Below are positions 49,016 through 62,254 of a DNA stretch of 64,000 bases, one piece after another. Both the position numbers and the translations under genes were made by a program. How positions within the stretch are numbered: the first letter of the stretch is position 1; each line of letters starts with the position of its first letter. Location: positions 232,062,765 through 232,126,764 of the forward strand of contig NC_079147.1 of assembly GCF_945859685.1 (NCBI RefSeq). The letters run 5' to 3'. Under the pieces are notes generated by a model. It searched no databases. It was not told where the DNA came from and saw only the letters and a list, made by a program, of their open reading frames with translations. This DNA comes from Eupeodes corollae (lineage: Eukaryota; Arthropoda; Insecta; Diptera; Syrphidae).

Positions 49016-50610
49016 TTGTCTGGGTCGAAATTCTGCAATTTTAGTTAACCACATATATTTCCCAAACAGGATGTCGCAGAATGATTTGCGTTGCAGGTAT
49101 AGATAGAGCTTGAAAAGACCTATCTAAAAATGTGTATCTCGATGGGTTTTGGAACACTGGTGAAACAAATATTTTTTTTTGACAAGGGGTTAGCCCACGA
49201 TTTTTTCATAGAGTATTTCGATGATTTTCACATGGTTGGAAAGGTCTATCTGATAGCTACCAATCAGTGAAAGCGGCATATTTTTTGAAGGCTTGGTTGC
49301 GGAATTAACGCTACTGACAAATACTTTTCATTGTCTGGGTCGAAATTCTGCCATTTTATTTAACCACATATATTTCCCAAACAAGATGTCGCAGAATGAT
49401 TTGCGTTGCAGGTATAGATAGAGCTTGAAAAGACCTATCTAAAAATGTGTATCTCGATGGGTTTTGGAACACTGGTGAAAAAAATATTTTTTTTGACAAG
49501 GGGTTAGCCCACGATTTTTTCATAAAGTATTTCGATGATTTTCACATGGTTGGAAAGGTCTATTTGATAGCTACCAACCAGTGAAAGCCGCATATTTTTT
49601 GAAGGCTTGGTTGCGGAATTAACGCTACTGACAGATACTTTTCATTCTCTGGGTCGAAATTCTGCAATTTTAGTTAACCACAAATATTTCCCAAACAGGA
49701 TGTCGAAGAATGATTTGGGTTGCAGGCATAGATAGAGCTTGAAAAGACCTATCTATAAATGTGTATCTTGATGGGTTTTGAAACACTGATGAAAAAAATA
49801 TTTTTTTTTCACAAGGAGTTAGCCCACGATTTTTTGGTAAAATTGAAGAAAAACAAATTGTCAAGTATTGCGATGATTTTCACATGGTTGAAAAGCTCTA
49901 TTTGATAGCTACCAACCAGTGAAATTGGCATATTTTTTGAAGGCTTGGTTGCGGAATTAACGCTACTGACAGATACTTTTCATTGTCTGGGTCGAAATTC
50001 TGCAATTTTAGTTAACCACAAATATTTCCCAAACAGGATGTCGCAGAATGATTTGCGTTGCAGGTATAGATAGAGCTTGAAAAGACCTATCTAAAAATGT
50101 GTATCTCGATGGGTTTTGGAACACTGATGAAAAAAATATTTTTTTTTTTGACAAGGGGTTAGCCCACGATTTTTTCGTAAAATTGAAGAAAAACAAATTG
50201 TCAAGTATTGCGATGATTTTCACATGGTTGGAAAGGTCTATTTGATAGCTACTAACCAGTGAAAGCCACATATTTTTTGAAGGCTTGGTTGCGGAATTAA
50301 CGCTACTGATAGATACTTTTCATTGTCTGGGTCGAAATTCTGCAATTTTAGTTAACCACATATATTTCCCAAACAGGATGTCGCAGAATGATTTGCGTTG
50401 CAGGTATAGATAGAGCTTGAAAAGACCTATCTAAAAATGTGTATCTCGATGGGTTTTGGAACACTGGTGAAACAAATATTTTTTTTTGACAAGGGGTTAG
50501 CCCACGATTTTTTCATAAAGTATTTCGATGATTTTCACATGGTTGGAAAGGTCTATCTGATAGCTACCAATCAGTGAAAGCGGCATATTTTTTGAAGGCT
50601 TGGTTGAGGA
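49016..50610 (+). repeat. Copy of the 46.4-48.65 kb block, shorter by two monomers
   Basis: Variants up to about 49870 match the source at an offset of 2636. Variants from about 49890 on match at an offset of 1959-1960. The change of offset, 676, is exactly two monomers. The join lies within the conserved TTGCGATGATTTTCACATGG stretch. Confidence 0.8.
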
Positions 50611-51587
50611 ATTAACGCTACTGACAGATACTTTTCATTGTCTGGGTCGAAATTCTGCAATTGTAGTTAACTACATATATTTCCCAAACAGGATGTCGCA
50701 GAATGATTTGCGTTGCAGGTATAGATAGAGCTTGAAAAGACCTATCTAAAAATGTGTATCTCGATGGGTTTTGGAACACTGGTGAAAAAAAATTTTTTTT
50801 TTGACAAGGGGTTAGCCCACGATTTTTTCGTAAAATTGAAGAAAAACAAATTGTCAAGTATTGCGATGATTTTCACATGGTTGGAAAGGTCTATTTGATA
50901 GTTACCAACCAGTGAAAGCGGCATATTTTTTGAAGGCTTGGTTGCGGAATTAACACTACTGACAGATACTTCTCATTGTCTGGGTCGAAATTCTGCAATT
51001 TTAGTTAACCACAAATATTTCCCAAACAGGATGTCGCAGAATGATTTGGGTTGCAGGTATAGATAGAGCTTGAAAAGACCTATCTAAAAATGTGTATCTC
51101 GATGGGTTTTAGAACACTGATGAAAAAAATATTTTTTTTTGACAAGGGGCTAGCCCACGATTTTTTCCTAAAATTGAAGAAAAACAAATTGTCAAGTATT
51201 GCGATGATTTTCACATGGTTGGAAAAGTCTATTTGAAAGCTACCAACCAGTCAAAGCCGCATATTTTTTGAAGGCTTGGTTGCGGAATTAACGCTACTGA
51301 CAGATACTTTTCATTGTCTGGGTCGAAATTCTGCAATTTTAGTTAACCACAAATATTTCCCAAACAGGATGTCGAAGAATGATTTGGGTTGCAGGCATAG
51401 ATAGAGCTTGAAAAGACCTATCTAAAAATGTGTATCTTGATGGGTTTTGGAACACTGATGAAAAAAATATTTTTTTTTGACAAGGAGTTAGCCCACGATT
51501 TTTTCGTAAAATTGAAGAAAAACAAATTGTCAAGTATTGCGATGATTTTCACATGGTTGGAAAGGTCTATTTGATAGCTACCAACCA

Positions 51588-52199
51588 GTGAAAGCCGCAT
51601 ATTTTTTGAAGGCTTGGTTGCGGAATTAACGCTACTGACAGATACTTTTCATTGTCTGGGTCGAAATTCTGCAATTTTAGTTAACCACAAATATTTCCCA
51701 AACAGGATGTCGCAGAATGATTTGCGTTGCAGGTATAGATAGAGCTTGAAAAGACCTATCTAAAAATGTGTATCTCGATGGGTTTTGGAACACGTAAGCT
51801 AACGATTTTTTCGTAAAATTGAAGAAAAACTTATTGTCAAGTATTGCGATGATTTTCACATGGTTGGAAAGGTCTATTTGATAGCTACCAACCAGTGAAA
51901 GCGGCATATTTTTTGAAGGCTTGGTTGCGGAATTAACGCTACTGACAGATACTTTTCATTGTCTGGGTCGAAATTCTGCAATTTTAGTTACCCCACAAAA
52001 ATTTCCCAAACAGGATGTCGCAGAATGATTTGGGTTGCAGGTATAGATAGAGCTTGAAAAGACCTATCTAAAAATGTGTATATCGATGGGTTTTGGAACA
52101 CTGATGAAAAAAATATTTTTTTGACAAAGTAAAACAAATTGTCAAGTATTGCGATGATTTTCACATGGTTGGAAAGGTATATTTGATAGCTACCAACCA
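51588..52199 (+). repeat. Two adjacent deletion monomers (307 and 305 bp)
   Basis: 51588-51894 has lost about 31 bases around the A/T tract (AACACGTAAGCTAACG). 51895-52199 has lost a different block (TTTTTTTGACAAAGTAAAAC). The two deletions are independent but both touch the A/T tract region. Confidence 0.75.
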
Positions 52200-55100
52200 G
52201 TGAAAGCCGCATATTTTTTGAAGGCTTGGTTGCGGAATTAACGCTACTGACAGATACTTGTCATTGTCTTTGTCGAAATTCTGCAATTTTAGCTAACCAC
52301 AAATAGTTCCCAAACAGGATGTCGCAGAATGATTTGGGTTGCAGGTATAGATAGAGCTAAAAAAGACCTATCTAAAAATGTGTATCTCGATGGGTTTTGG
52401 AACACTGATGAAAAAAAAATTTTTTTTTTGACAGGGGTTAGACCACGATTTTTTCGTAAAATTGAAGAAAAACAAATTGTCAAGTATTGCGATGATTTTC
52501 ACATGGTTGGAAAGGTCTATTTGATAGCTACCAACCAGTGAAAGCCGCATATTTTTTGAAGGCTTGGTTGCGGAATTAACGCTACTGACAGATACTTTTC
52601 ATTGTCTGGGTCGAAATTCTGCAATTTTAGTTAACCACAAATATTTCCCAAACAGGATGTCGCAGAATGATTTGGGTTACAAGTATAGATAGAGCTTGAA
52701 AAGACCTATCTAAAAATGTGTATCTCGATTCGATTTGGAACACTGGTGAAAAAAATATTATTTTTTGACAAGGGGTTAGCCCACGATTTTTTCGTAAAAT
52801 TGAAGAAAAACAAATTGTCAAGTATTGCGATGATTTTCACATGGTTGGAAAGGTCTATTTGATAGCTACCAACCAGTGAAAGCCGCATATTTTTTGAAGG
52901 CTTGGTTGCGGAATTAACGCTACTGACAGATACTTTTCATTGTCTGGGTCGAAATTCTGCAATTTTAGTTAACCACAAATATTTCCCAAACAGGATGTCG
53001 CAGAATGATTTGGGTTGCAGGTATAGATAGAGCTTAAAAAGACCTATCTAAAAATGTGTATCTCGATGGGTTTTGGAACACTGATGAAAAAAATATTATT
53101 TTTTGACAAGGGGTTAGCCCACGATTTTTTCTTAAAATTGAAGAAAAACAAATTGTCAAGTATGGCGATGATTTTCACATGGTTGGAAAGGTCTATTTGA
53201 TAGCTACCAACCAGTGAAAGCCGCATATTTTTTGAAGGCTTGGTTGCGGAATTAACGCTACTGACAGATACTTTTGTTTGTCTGGGTCGAAATTCTGCAA
53301 TTTTAGTTAACCACAAAAATTTCCCAAACAGGATGTCGCAGAATTATTTGGGTTGCAGGTATAGACAGAGCTTGAAAAGACCTATCTAAAAATGTGTATC
53401 TCGATGGGTTTTGGAACACTGATGAAAAAAATATATTTTTTTGACAAGGGGTTAGCCCACGATTTTTTCGTAAAATTGAAGAAAAACAAATTGTCAAGTA
53501 TTGCGATGATTTTCACATGGTTGGAAAGGTCTATTTGATAGCTACCAACCAGTGAAAGCCGCATATTTTTTGAAGGCTTGGTTGCGGAATTAACGCTACT
53601 GACAGATACTTTTGTTTGTCTGGGTCGAAATTCTGCAATTTTAGTTAACCACAAATATTTCCCAAACAGGATGTCGCAGAATGATTTGGGTTGCAGGTAT
53701 AGATAGAGCTTAAAAAGACCTATCTAAAAATGTGTATCTCGATGGGTTTTGGAACACTGATGAAAAAATTTTTTTTTTTTGACAGGGGTCAGCCCACGAT
53801 TTTTTCGTAAAATTGAAGAAAAACAAATTGTCAAGTATTGCGATGATTTTCACATGGTTGGAAAGGTCTATTTGATAGCTACCAACCAGTGAAAGCCGCA
53901 TATTTTTTGAAGGCTTGGTTGCGGAATTAACGCTACTGACAGATACTTTTCATTGTCTGGGTCGAAATTCTGCAATTTTAGTTAACCACAAATATTTCCC
54001 AAACAGGATGTCGCAGAATGATTTGGGTTGCAGGTATAGATAGAGCTTGAAAAGACCTATCTAAAAATGTGTATCTCGATGGGTTTTGGAACACTGATGA
54101 AAAAAATATTTTTTTTGACAAGGGGTTAGTCCACGATTTTTTCGTAAAATTGAAGAAAAACAAATTGTCAAGTATTGCGATGATTTTCACATGGTTGGAA
54201 AGGTCTATTTGATAGCTACCAACCAGTGAAAGCCACATATTTTTTGAGGGCTTGGTTGCGGAATTAACGCTACTGACAGATACTTTTCATTGTCTGGGTC
54301 GAAATTCTGCAATTTTAGTTAACCACAAATATTTCCCAAACAGGATGTCGCAGAATGATTTGGGTTGCAGGTATAGATAGAGCTTAAAAAGACCTATCTA
54401 AAAATGTGTATCTCGATGGGTTTTGGAACACTGATGAAAAAAATATTTTTTTTTGACAAGGGGTTAGCCCACGATTTTTTCTTAAAATTGAAGAAAAACA
54501 AATTGTCAAGTATTGCGATGATTTTCACATGGTTGGAAAGGTCTATTTGATAGCTACCAACCAGTGAAAGCCACATATTTTTTGAGGGCTTGGTTGCGGA
54601 ATTAACGCTACTGACAGATACTTTTCATTGTCTGGGTCGAAATTCTGCAATTTTAGTTAACCACAAATATTTCCCAAACAGGATGTCGCAGAATGATTTG
54701 GGTTGCAGGTATAGATAGAGCTTAAAAAGACCTATCTAAAAATGTGTATCTCGATGGGTTTTGGAACACTGATGAAAAAATATTTTTTTTTGATAGGGGT
54801 TAGCCCACGATTTTTTCGTAAAATTGAAGAAAAACAAATTGTCAAGTATTGCGATGATTTTCACATGGTTGGAAAGGTCTATTTGATAGTTACCAACCAG
54901 TGAAAGCCGCATAGTTTTTGAAGGCTTGGTTGCGGAATTAACGCTACTGACAGATACTTTTCATCGTCTGGGTCGAAATTCTGCAATTTTAGTTAACCAC
55001 AAATATTTCCCAAACAGGATGTCGCAGAATGATTTGGGTTGCAGGTATAGATAGAGCTTAAAAAGACCTATCTAAAAATGTGTATCTCGATGGGTTTTGG

Positions 55101-55571
55101 AACACTGATGAAAAAATATTTTTTTTTGACAGGGGTTAGCCCACGATTTTTTCGTAAAATTGAAGAAAAACAAATTGTCAAGTATTGCGATGATTTTCAC
55201 AAGGTTGGAAAGGTCTATTTGATAGCTACCAACCAGTGAAAGCCGCATATTTTTTGAAGGCTTGGTTGCGGAATTAACGCTACTGACAGATACTTTTCAT
55301 TGTCTGGGTCGAAATTCTGCAATTTTAGTTAACCACAAATATTTCCCAAACAGGATGTCGCAGAATGATTTGGGTTGCAGGTATAGATAGAGCTTAAAAA
55401 GACCTACCTTAAAATGTGTATCTCGATGGGTTTTGGAACACTGATGAAAAAATATTTTTTTTGACAAGGGGTTAGCCCACGATTTTTTCGTAAAATTGAA
55501 GAAAAACAAATTGTCAAGTATTGCGATGATTTGCACATGGTTGGAAAGGTCTATTTGATAGCTACCAACAA

Positions 55572-56921
55572 GTGAAAGCCGCATATTTTTTGAAGGCTTG
55601 GTTGCGGAATTAACGCTACTGACAGATACTTTTCATTGTCTGGGTCGAAATTCTGCAATTTTAGTTAACCACAAATATTTCCCAAACAGGATGTCGCAGA
55701 ATGATTTGGGTTACAAGTATAGATAGAGCTTGAAAAGACCTATCTAAAAATGTGTATCTCGATGGGTTTTGGAACACTGATGAAAAAAATATTTTTTTTT
55801 GACAAGGGGTTAGCCCACGATTTTTTCTTAAAATTGAAGAAAAACAAATTGTCAAGTATTGCGATGATTTTCACATGGTTGGAAAGGTCTATTTGATAGC
55901 TACCAACCAGTGAAAGCCACATATTTTTTGAGGGCTTGGTTGCGGAATTAACGCTACTGACAGATACTTTTCATTGTCTGGGTCGAAATTCTGCAATTTT
56001 AGTTAACCACAAATATTTCCCAAACAGGATGTCGCAGAATGATTTGGGTTGCAGGTATAGATAGAGCTTAAAAAGACCTATCTAAAAATGTGTATCTCGA
56101 TGGGTTTCGGAACACTGATGAAAAAAATATTTTTTTTTGACAGGGGTCAGCCAACGATTTTTTCGTAAAATTGAAGAAAAACAAATTGTCAAGTATTGCG
56201 ATGATTTTCACATGGTTGGAAAGGTCTATTTGATAGCTACCAACCAGTGAAAGCCGCATATTTTTTGAAGGCTTGGTTGCGGAATTAACGCTACTGACAG
56301 ATACTTTTCATTGTCTGGGTCGAAATTCTGCAATTTTAGTTAACCACAAATATTTCCCAAACAGGATGTCGCAGAATGATTTGGGTTACAAGTATAGATA
56401 GAGCTTGAAAAGACCTATCTAAAAATGTGTATCTCGATGGGTTTTGGAACACTGATGAAAAAAATATTTTTTTTTGACAAGGGGTTAGCCCACGATTTTT
56501 TCTTAAAATTGAAGAAAAACAAATTGTCAAGTATTGCGATGATTTTCACATGGTTGGAAAGGTCTATTTGATAGCTACCAACCAGTGAAAGCCACATATT
56601 TTTTGAGGGCTTGGTTGCGGAATTAACGCTACTGACAGATACTTTTCATTGTCTGGGTCGAAATTCTGCAATTTTAGTTAACCACAAATATTTCCCAAAC
56701 AGGATGTCGCAGAATGATTTGGGTTGCAGGTATAGATAGAGCTTAAAAAGACCTATCTAAAAATGTGTATCTCGATGGGTTTCGGAACACTGATGAAAAA
56801 AATATTTTTTTTTGACAGGGGTCAGCCAACGATTTTTTCGTAAAATTGAAGAAAAACAAATTGTCAAGTATTGCGATGATTTTCACATGGTTGGAAAGGT
56901 CTATTTGATAGCTACCAACCA
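55572..56921 (+). repeat. Tandem 675-bp dimer (two copies)
   Basis: Copies 55572-56246 and 56247-56921, each 338 + 337 bp. Shared changes include GGGTTACAAGTATAG, TTTCTTAAAATTG, TTTTGAGGGCTTGG and GACAGGGGTCAGCCAACG. Apart from the extreme left end they look almost identical. Confidence 0.85.
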
Positions 56922-59900
56922 GTGAAAGCCGCATATTTTTTGAAGGCTTGGTTGCGGAATTAACGCTACTGACAGATACTTTTCATTGTCTGGGTCGAAA
57001 TTCTGCAATTTTAGTTAACCACAAATATTTCCCAAACAGGATGTCGCAGAATGATTTGGGTTGCAGGTAGAGATAGAGCTTGAAAAGACCTATCTAAAAA
57101 TGTGTATCTCGATGGGTTTTGGAACACTGATGAAAAAAATATTTTTTTTTGACAAGGGGTTAGCCCACGATTTTTCTTAAAATTGAAGAAAAACAAATTG
57201 TCAAGTATTGCGATGATTTTCACATGGTTGGAAAGGTCTATTTGATAGCTACCAACCAGTGAAAGCCACATATTTTTTGAGGGCTTGGTTGCGGAATTAA
57301 CGCTACTGACAGATACTTTTCATTGTCTGGGTCGAAATTCTGCAATTTTAGTTAACCACAAATATTTCCCAAACAGGATGTCGCAGAATGATTTGGGTTG
57401 CAGGTGTAGATAGAGCTTAAAAAGACCTATCTAAAAATGTGTATCTCGATGGGTTTTGGAACACTGATGAAAAAATATTTTTTTTTGACAGGGGTTAGCC
57501 CACGATTTTTTCGTAAAATTGAAGAAAAACAAAGTGTCAAGTATTGCGATCATTTTCACAAGGTTGGAAAGGTCTATTTGATAGCTACCAACCAGTGAAA
57601 GCCACATATTTTTTGAGGGCTTGGTTGCGGAATTAACGCTACTGACAGATACTTTTCATTGTCTGGGTCGAAATTCTGCAATTTTAGTTAACCACAAATA
57701 TTTCCCAAACAGGATGTCGCAGAATGATTTGGGTTGCAGGTATAGATAGAGCTTGAAAAGACCTATCTAAAAATGTGTATCTCGATGGGTTTTGGAACAC
57801 TGATGAAAAAAATATTTTTTTTTGACAAGGGGTTAGCCCACGATTTTTTCGTAAAATGGAAGAAATACAAATTGTCAAGTATTGCGATGATTTTCACATG
57901 GTTGTAAAGGTCTATTTGATAGCTACCAACCAGTGAAAGCCGCATATTTTTTGAAGGCTTGGTTGCGGAATTAACGCTACTGACAGATACTTTTCATTGT
58001 CTGGGTCGAAATTCTGCAATTTTAGTTAACCACAAATATTTCCCAAACAGGATGTCGCAGAATGATTTGGGTTGCAGGTTTAGATAGAGCTTAAAAAGAC
58101 CTATCTAAAAATGTGTATCTCGATGGGTTTTGGAACACTGATGAAAAAAATTTTTTTTTTTGACAGGGGTCAGCCCACGATTTTTTCGTAAAATTGAAGA
58201 AAAACAAATTGTCAAGTATTGCGATGATTTTCACATGGTTGGAAAGGTCTATTTGATAGCTACCAACCAGTGAAAGCCGCATATTTTTTGAAGGCTTGGT
58301 TGCGGAATTAACGCTACTGACAGATACTTTTCATTGTCTGGGTCGAAATTCTGCAATTTTAGTTAACCACAAATATTTCCCAAACAGGATGTCGCAGAAT
58401 GATTTGGGTTACAGGTATAGATAGAGCTTGAAAAGACCTATCTAAAAATGTGTATCTCGATGGGTTTTGGAACACTGATGAAAAAAATATTTTTTTTGAC
58501 AGGGGTTAGCCCACGATTTTTTCGTAAAATTGAAGAAAAACAAATTGTCAAGTATTGCGATGATTTTCACATGGTTGGAAAGGTCTATTTGATAGCTACC
58601 AACCAGTGAAAGCCGCATATTTTTTGAAGGCTTGGTTGCGGAATTAACGCTACTGACAGATACTTTTCATTGTCTGGGTCGAAATTCTGCAATTTTAGTT
58701 AACCACAAATATTTCCCAAACAGGATGTCGCAGAATGATTTGGGTTGCAAGTATAGATAGAGCTTGAAAAGACCTATCTAAAAATGTGTATCTCGATGGG
58801 TTTTGGAACACTCATGAAAAAAATATTTTTTTTTGACAAGGGGTTAGCCCACGATTTTTTCGTAAAATTGAAGAAAAACAAATTGTCAAGTATTGCGATG
58901 ATTTCCGCATGGTTGGAAAGGTCTATTTGATAGCTACCAACCAGTGAAAGCCGCATATTTTTTGAAGGCTTGGTTGCGGAATTAACGCTACTGACAGATA
59001 CTTTTCATTGTCTGGGTCGAAATTCTGCAATTTTAGTTAACCACAAATATTTCCCAAACAGGATGTCGCAGAATGATTTGGGTTGCAAGTATAGATAGAG
59101 CTTGAAAAGACCTATCTAAAAATGTGTATCTCGATGGGTTTTGGAACACTGATGAAAAAAATATTTTTTTTTGACAAGGGGTTAGCCCACGATTTTTTCG
59201 TAAAATTGAAGAAAAACAAATTGTCAAGTATTGCGATGATTTCCACATGGTTGGAAAGGTCTATTTGATAGCTACCAACCCGTGAAAGCCACATATTTTT
59301 TGAGGGCTTGGTTGCGGAATTAACGCTACTAACAGATACTTTTCATTGTCTGGGTCGAAATTCTGCAATTTTAGTTAACCACAAATATTTCCCAAACAGG
59401 ATGTCGCAGAATTATTTGGGTTGCAGGTATAGATAGAGCTTGAAAAGACCTATCTAAAAATGTGTATCTCGATGGGTTTTGGAACACTCATGAAAAAAAT
59501 ATTTTTTTTTGACAAGGGGTTAGCCCACGATTTTTTCGTAAAATTGAAGAAAAACAAATTGTCAAGTATTGCGATGATTTCCACATGGTTGAAAAGGTCT
59601 ATTTGATAGCTACCAACCAGTGAAAGCCGCATATTTTTTGAAGGCTTGGTTGCGGAACTAACGCTACTGACAGATACTTTTCATTGTCTGGGTCGAAATT
59701 CTGCAATTTTAGTTAACCACAAATATTTCCCAAACAGGATGTCGCAGAATGATTTGGGTTGCAAGTATAGATAGAGCTTGAAAAGACCTATCTAAAAATG
59801 TGTATCTCGATGGGTTTTGGAACACTGATGAAAAAATATTTTTTTTTGACAGGGGTTAGCCCACGATTTTTTCGTAAAATTGAAGAAAAACAAATTGTCA

Positions 59901-61984
59901 AGTATTGCGATGATTTTCACATGGTTGGAAAGGTCTATTTGATAGCTACCAACCCATGAAAGCCACATATTTTTTGAGGGCTTGGTTGCGGAATTAACGC
60001 TACTGACAGATACTTTTCATTGTCTGGGTCGAAATTCTGCAATTTTAGTTAACCACAAATATTTCCCAAACAGGATGTCGCAGAATTATTTGGGTTGCAG
60101 GTATAGATAGAGCTTGAAAAGACCTATCTAAAAATGTGTATCTCGATGGGTTTTGGAACACTCATGAAAAAAATATTTTTTTTTTGACAAGGGGTTAGCC
60201 CACGATTTTTTCTTAAAATTGAAGAAAAACAAATTGTCAAGTATTGCGATGATTTTCACATGGTTGGAAAGGTCTATTTGATAGCTACCAACCAGTGAAA
60301 GCCACATATTTTTTGAGGGCTTGGTTGCGGAATTAACGCTACTGACAGATACTTTTCATTGTCTGGGTCGAAATTCTGCAATTTTAGTTAACCACAAATA
60401 TTTCCCAAACAGAATGTCGCAGAATGATTTGGGTTGCAGGTATTGATAGAGCTTAAAAAGACCTATCTAAAAATGTGTATCTCGATGGGTTTCGGAACAC
60501 TGATGAAAAAAATATTATTTTTTGACAAGCGGTTAGCCCACGATTTTTTCGTAAAATTGAAGAAAAACAAATTGTCAAGTATTGCGATGATTTTCACATG
60601 GTTGGAAAGGTCTATTTGATAGCTACCAACCAGTGAAAGCCGCATATTTTTTGAAGGCTTGGTTGCGGAATTAACGCTACTGACAGATACTTTTCATTGT
60701 CTGGGTCGAAATTCTGCAATTTTAGTTAACCACAAATATTTCCCAAACAGGATGTCGCAGAATGATTTGGGTTGCAGGTATTGATAGAGCTTAAAAAGAC
60801 CTATCTAAAAATGTGTATCTCGATGGGTTTCGGAACACTGATGAAAAAAATATTATTTTTTGACAAGGGGTTAGCCCACGATTTTTTCTTAAAATTGAAG
60901 AAAAACAAATTGTCAAGTATTGCGATGATTTTCACATGGTTGGAAAGGTCTATTTGATAGCTACCAACCAGTGAAAGCCGCATATTTTTTGAAGGCTTGG
61001 TTGCGGAATTAACGCTACTGACAGATACTTTTGTTTGTCTGGGTCGAAATTCTGCAATTTTAGTTAACCACAAATATTTCCCAAACAGGATGTCGCAGAA
61101 TGATTTGGGTTGCAGGTATAGATAGAGCTTGAAAAGACCTATCTAAAAATGTGTATCTCGATGGGTTTTGGAACACTGATGAAAAAAATATATTTTTTTG
61201 ACAAGGGGTTAGCCCACGATTTTTTCGTAAAATTGAAGAAAAACAAATTGTCAAGTATTGCGATGATTTTCACATGGTTGGAAAGGTCTATTTGATAGCT
61301 ACCAACCAGTGAAAGCCGCATATTTTTTGAAGGCTTGGTTGCGGAATTAACGCTACTGACAGATACTTTTCATTGTCTGGGTCGAAATTCTGCAATTTTA
61401 GTTAACCACAAAAATTTCCCAAACAGGATTTCGCAGAATTATTTGGGTTGCAGGTATAGATAGAGCTTGAAAAGACCTATCTAAAAATGTGTATCTCGAT
61501 GGGTTTTGGAACACTCATGAAAAAAATATTTTTTTTTGACAAGGGGTTAGCCCACGATTTTTTCGTAAAATTGAAGAAAAACAAATTGTCAAGTATTGCG
61601 ATGATTTCCGCATGGTTGGAAAGGTCTATTTGATAGCTACCAACCAGTGAAAGCCGCATATTTTTTGAAGGCTTGGTTGCGGAATTAACGCTACTGACAG
61701 ATACTTTTCATTGTCTGGGTCGAAATTCTGCAATTTTAGTTAACCACAAATATTTCCCAAACAGGATGTCGCAGAATGATTTGGGTTACAGGTATAGATG
61801 GAGCTTGAAAAGACCTATCTAAAAATGTGTATCTCGATGGGTTTTGGAACACTGATGAAAAAAATATTTTTTTTTGACAAGGGGTTAGCCCACGATTTTT
61901 TCTTAAAATTGAAGAAAAACAAATTGTCAAGTATTGCGATGATTTTCACATGGTTGGAAAGGTCTATTTGATAGCTACCAACCA

Positions 61985-62254
61985 GTGAAAGCCGCATATT
62001 TTTTGAAGGCTTGGTTGCGGAATTAACGCTACTGACAGATACTTTTCATTGTCTGGGTCGAAATTCTGCAATTTTAGTTAACCTCAAATATTTACCAAAC
62101 AGGATGTCGCAGAATGATTTGGGTTGCAGGTATAGATAGAGCTTGAAAAGACCTATCTAAAAATGTGTATCTCGATGGGTTTTGGAACACTGATGGAAAA
62201 AATATTATTTTTTGACAAGGGGTTAGTCCACGATTTTTTCGTAAAATTGAACCA
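61985..62254 (+). repeat. 270-bp deletion monomer
   Basis: Lacks 68 bases from just after CGTAAAATTGA to CCAGTGAAAGCC, removing the whole of dyad 2 except its last bases. It also has the rare TAACCTCAAATATTTACC and TTAGTCCACG. The next full unit starts at 62255. Confidence 0.85.

Noticed and set aside
52329..52541. Plus-strand ORF of 70 codons in one monomer (MIWVAGIDRAKKDL...) that reads like a real protein
   Set aside because: In almost all other monomers the same frame has stops (GCTTGA or GCTTAA, and TGA after the T run). Over the whole unit the frame has about five stops in 112 codons, near the random expectation. It is open here only through private changes.
60434..60957. Two plus-strand 61-codon ORFs (MQVLIELKKTYLKM...)
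   Set aside because: Opened by a private TATTGATAG change in two neighbouring monomers. Absent elsewhere and without family resemblance.
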